In this document: positions 62,846 through 64,000 of the stretch, piece by piece
Layout: each line of letters starts with the position of its first letter
How positions within the stretch are numbered: the first letter of the stretch is position 1
Assembly: GCF_016806065.1 (NCBI RefSeq)
Contig: NZ_CP032406.1
Coordinates: forward strand, 446,648-510,647
Source: Rhizobium rosettiformans
GTDB lineage: Bacteria; Pseudomonadota; Alphaproteobacteria; Rhizobiales; Rhizobiaceae
Length of the DNA stretch: 64,000 nucleotides
Direction of reading: 5' to 3'
The notes under the pieces: generated by a model
The model's database searches: none
Told to the model about the DNA's origin: nothing
The model's input: the letters and a program-made list of their open reading frames with translations, nothing else
Position numbers and translations under genes: made by a program

Positions 62846-64000
62846 ATGAACTTCTCTCGATTCTTTGTTGATCGGCCGGTCTTTGCCGCCGTCTTGTCCA
62901 TCCTCATTCTCGTCGCGGGCCTGATCGGCCTTCGCGCATTGCCGATTTCGGAATATCCGGAGGTCGTGCCGCCATCCGTTGTGGTGCGGGCCGTCTATCC
63001 CGGTGCCAATCCGACCGTGATTGCCCAGACAGTGGCAACGCCGCTCGAAGAGCAGATCAATGGCGTGGAAAACATGCTCTACATGTCGAGCCAGGCAACA
63101 TCCGATGGCGTGATGACGCTCACCGTCACCTTCCGCCTTGGAACCGACCCGGACCAGGCACAGCAACTTGTGCAAAACCGTGTTGCCCAGGCCGAGCCGC
63201 GCCTGCCGGCAGAGGTCCGGGCGCTCGGTGTAACGACCGTCAAGAGTTCGCCCGATCTGATGATGGTGGTCCATCTGGTATCCACCGGTGATCGCTATGA
63301 CCTCACCTATCTGCGCAATTACGCGACGCTCAACATCAAGGACCGGCTGGCGCGCATCGAAGGGGTCGGTCAGGTTCAGATCTTCGGCGCGGGCGACTAT
63401 TCGATGCGCATCTGGCTTGATCCACAAAAGGTCGCCGAGCGGGGCCTCACGGCCAGCGATATCACCAGCGCCATTGCCCAGCAAAACGTCCAGGCCGCGG
63501 CTGGCACGATTGGCGCCTCGCCTTCGCCGGAGGGTGTTGATCTCCAACTGAACATCAATGCCCAGGGCCGTCTCCAGACCCCGGAGGAGTTCGGAGACAT
63601 CGTCGTCAAATCCGGCTCGAATGGCGAAATCACGCGGCTTTCAGATCTCGCCCGCATCGAGCTTGGGGCTGCCGAATACGCGCTCCGCTCGCTGCTCGAC
63701 GGCGAGCCAGCTGTCGCCATTCCGATCTTCCAGGCGCCTGGATCGAACGCGATCGCGATTTCCGACGCCGTCCAACAGACCATGAGTGATCTGAAGCAGG
63801 CCATGCCTGAGGGCGTCCGTTTCGAGATCGTCTATGACACCACGGAATTCGTCCGCGCCTCGATCGACAAGGTGGTTGACACACTTCTTGAGGCCATCGC
63901 GCTGGTCGTGCTTGTGGTTATCCTCTTCCTGCAGACCTGGCGCGCTTCGATCATTCCGCTGATTGCCGTTCCCGTCTCGATCATCGGCACATTCGCGGTC
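62846..64000 (+). CDS. RND-family efflux pump, inner membrane subunit (partial, 3' end outside window)
   Basis: The first 385 residues of an AcrB/MexB-like hydrophobe/amphiphile efflux RND transporter are visible from ATG 62846, all open to the window edge. Features include the N-terminal FFVDRPVFAAVLSILI membrane segment, LPISEYPEVVPPSVVVRAVYPGA (in parts), GVENMLYMSSQA and EGVGQVQIFGAG of the porter domain, and the start of the second membrane helix at AIALVVLVVILFLQ. The rest of the protein (about 650 aa) is beyond the window. Confidence 0.94.
   Translation, partial: MNFSRFFVDRPVFAAVLSILILVAGLIGLRALPISEYPEVVPPSVVVRAVYPGANPTVIAQTVATPLEEQINGVENMLYMSSQATSDGVMTLTVTFRLGTDPDQAQQLVQNRVAQAEPRLPAEVRALGVTTVKSSPDLMMVVHLVSTGDRYDLTYLRNYATLNIKDRLARIEGVGQVQIFGAGDYSMRIWLDPQKVAERGLTASDITSAIAQQNVQAAAGTIGASPSPEGVDLQLNINAQGRLQTPEEFGDIVVKSGSNGEITRLSDLARIELGAAEYALRSLLDGEPAVAIPIFQAPGSNAIAISDAVQQTMSDLKQAMPEGVRFEIVYDTTEFVRASIDKVVDTLLEAIALVVLVVILFLQTWRASIIPLIAVPVSIIGTFAV

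Noticed and set aside
1..64000. CRISPR arrays, rRNA and tRNA genes
   Set aside because: No regularly spaced short repeats and no recognisable rRNA or tRNA sequence were seen.

Overview
The window looks like an accessory replicon or genomic-island region of a Rhizobiaceae bacterium (Rhizobium/Agrobacterium/Ensifer-type alphaproteobacterium). The evidence is moderately high GC, ABC-transporter-rich operons, a rhizopine (moc)-type catabolic locus, a general-stress (EcfG-type) promoter motif, and phage/plasmid functions (AbiE, ArdC, a tyrosine recombinase, an IS3-family element) between metabolic operons. No rRNA, tRNA or CRISPR array was recognised.

Layout. 1-2.6 kb: AbiE toxin-antitoxin (antitoxin intact, toxin interrupted by an amber codon) and an ArdC antirestriction gene, both on the minus strand. 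3.1-9.2 kb: a CUT1 sugar/glycerophosphodiester-type ABC operon led by a metallophosphoesterase, with a convergent LacI repressor. 10-15.1 kb: a GAF-AraC regulator divergent from a peroxide module (DyP peroxidase, an unrecognised 158-aa protein, a mini-catalase), then an esterase. 15.1-16.0 kb: a truncated copy of a Gfo/Idh dehydrogenase gene and the first of three 307-bp direct repeats. 16.4-20.1 kb: a hybrid histidine kinase and a KaiC-like ATPase under a probable EcfG promoter. 20.3 kb: repeat copy 2. 20.7-35.5 kb: a rhizopine/O-methyl-inositol-type island. The minus-strand operon carries a MocD-like desaturase-fold oxygenase, MocE Rieske ferredoxin, MocF-like reductase, a PanB-like protein and an IolG/MocA-like dehydrogenase. 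The plus strand carries a LacI regulator, a MocC-like TIM-barrel protein, a MocB-like binding protein, ATPase and permease, then purU, folD and a second Gfo/Idh gene split by an IS3-family insertion. 35.6 kb: repeat copy 3.

36-44.4 kb: an envelope thiol-redox island. It has a DsbG-like protein, a DsbD, a TlpA domain fused to a membrane domain, a DsbA-like protein, a thioredoxin-like protein and two L,D-transpeptidase lipoproteins, with a QseBC/PmrAB-like two-component system. A perfect CTTAAG-N5-CTTAAG box lies at both ends. 45.1-50 kb: an argininosuccinate-lyase-family enzyme with a polar amino-acid ABC transporter and a LysR regulator, followed by a tyrosine recombinase. 51-53.7 kb: SDR/TetR and cupin/AraC pairs. 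54-59.1 kb: a lipid A modification cluster (PmrAB-like system, PepSY protein, cytochrome b561, DgkA, EptA) with a shared box upstream of the regulator and eptA. 59.6-64 kb: a LysR regulator divergent from a hydrolase-like protein lacking the usual nucleophile, an RND adaptor and an RND pump that runs off the window.

The main integrated idea is that the moc-type demethylase sits with three genes of folate one-carbon families (PanB-like, PurU, FolD), as if the methyl group released from an O-methylated inositol were handled inside the same island. That island is bracketed by direct repeats 2 and 3, which could allow its excision or exchange.
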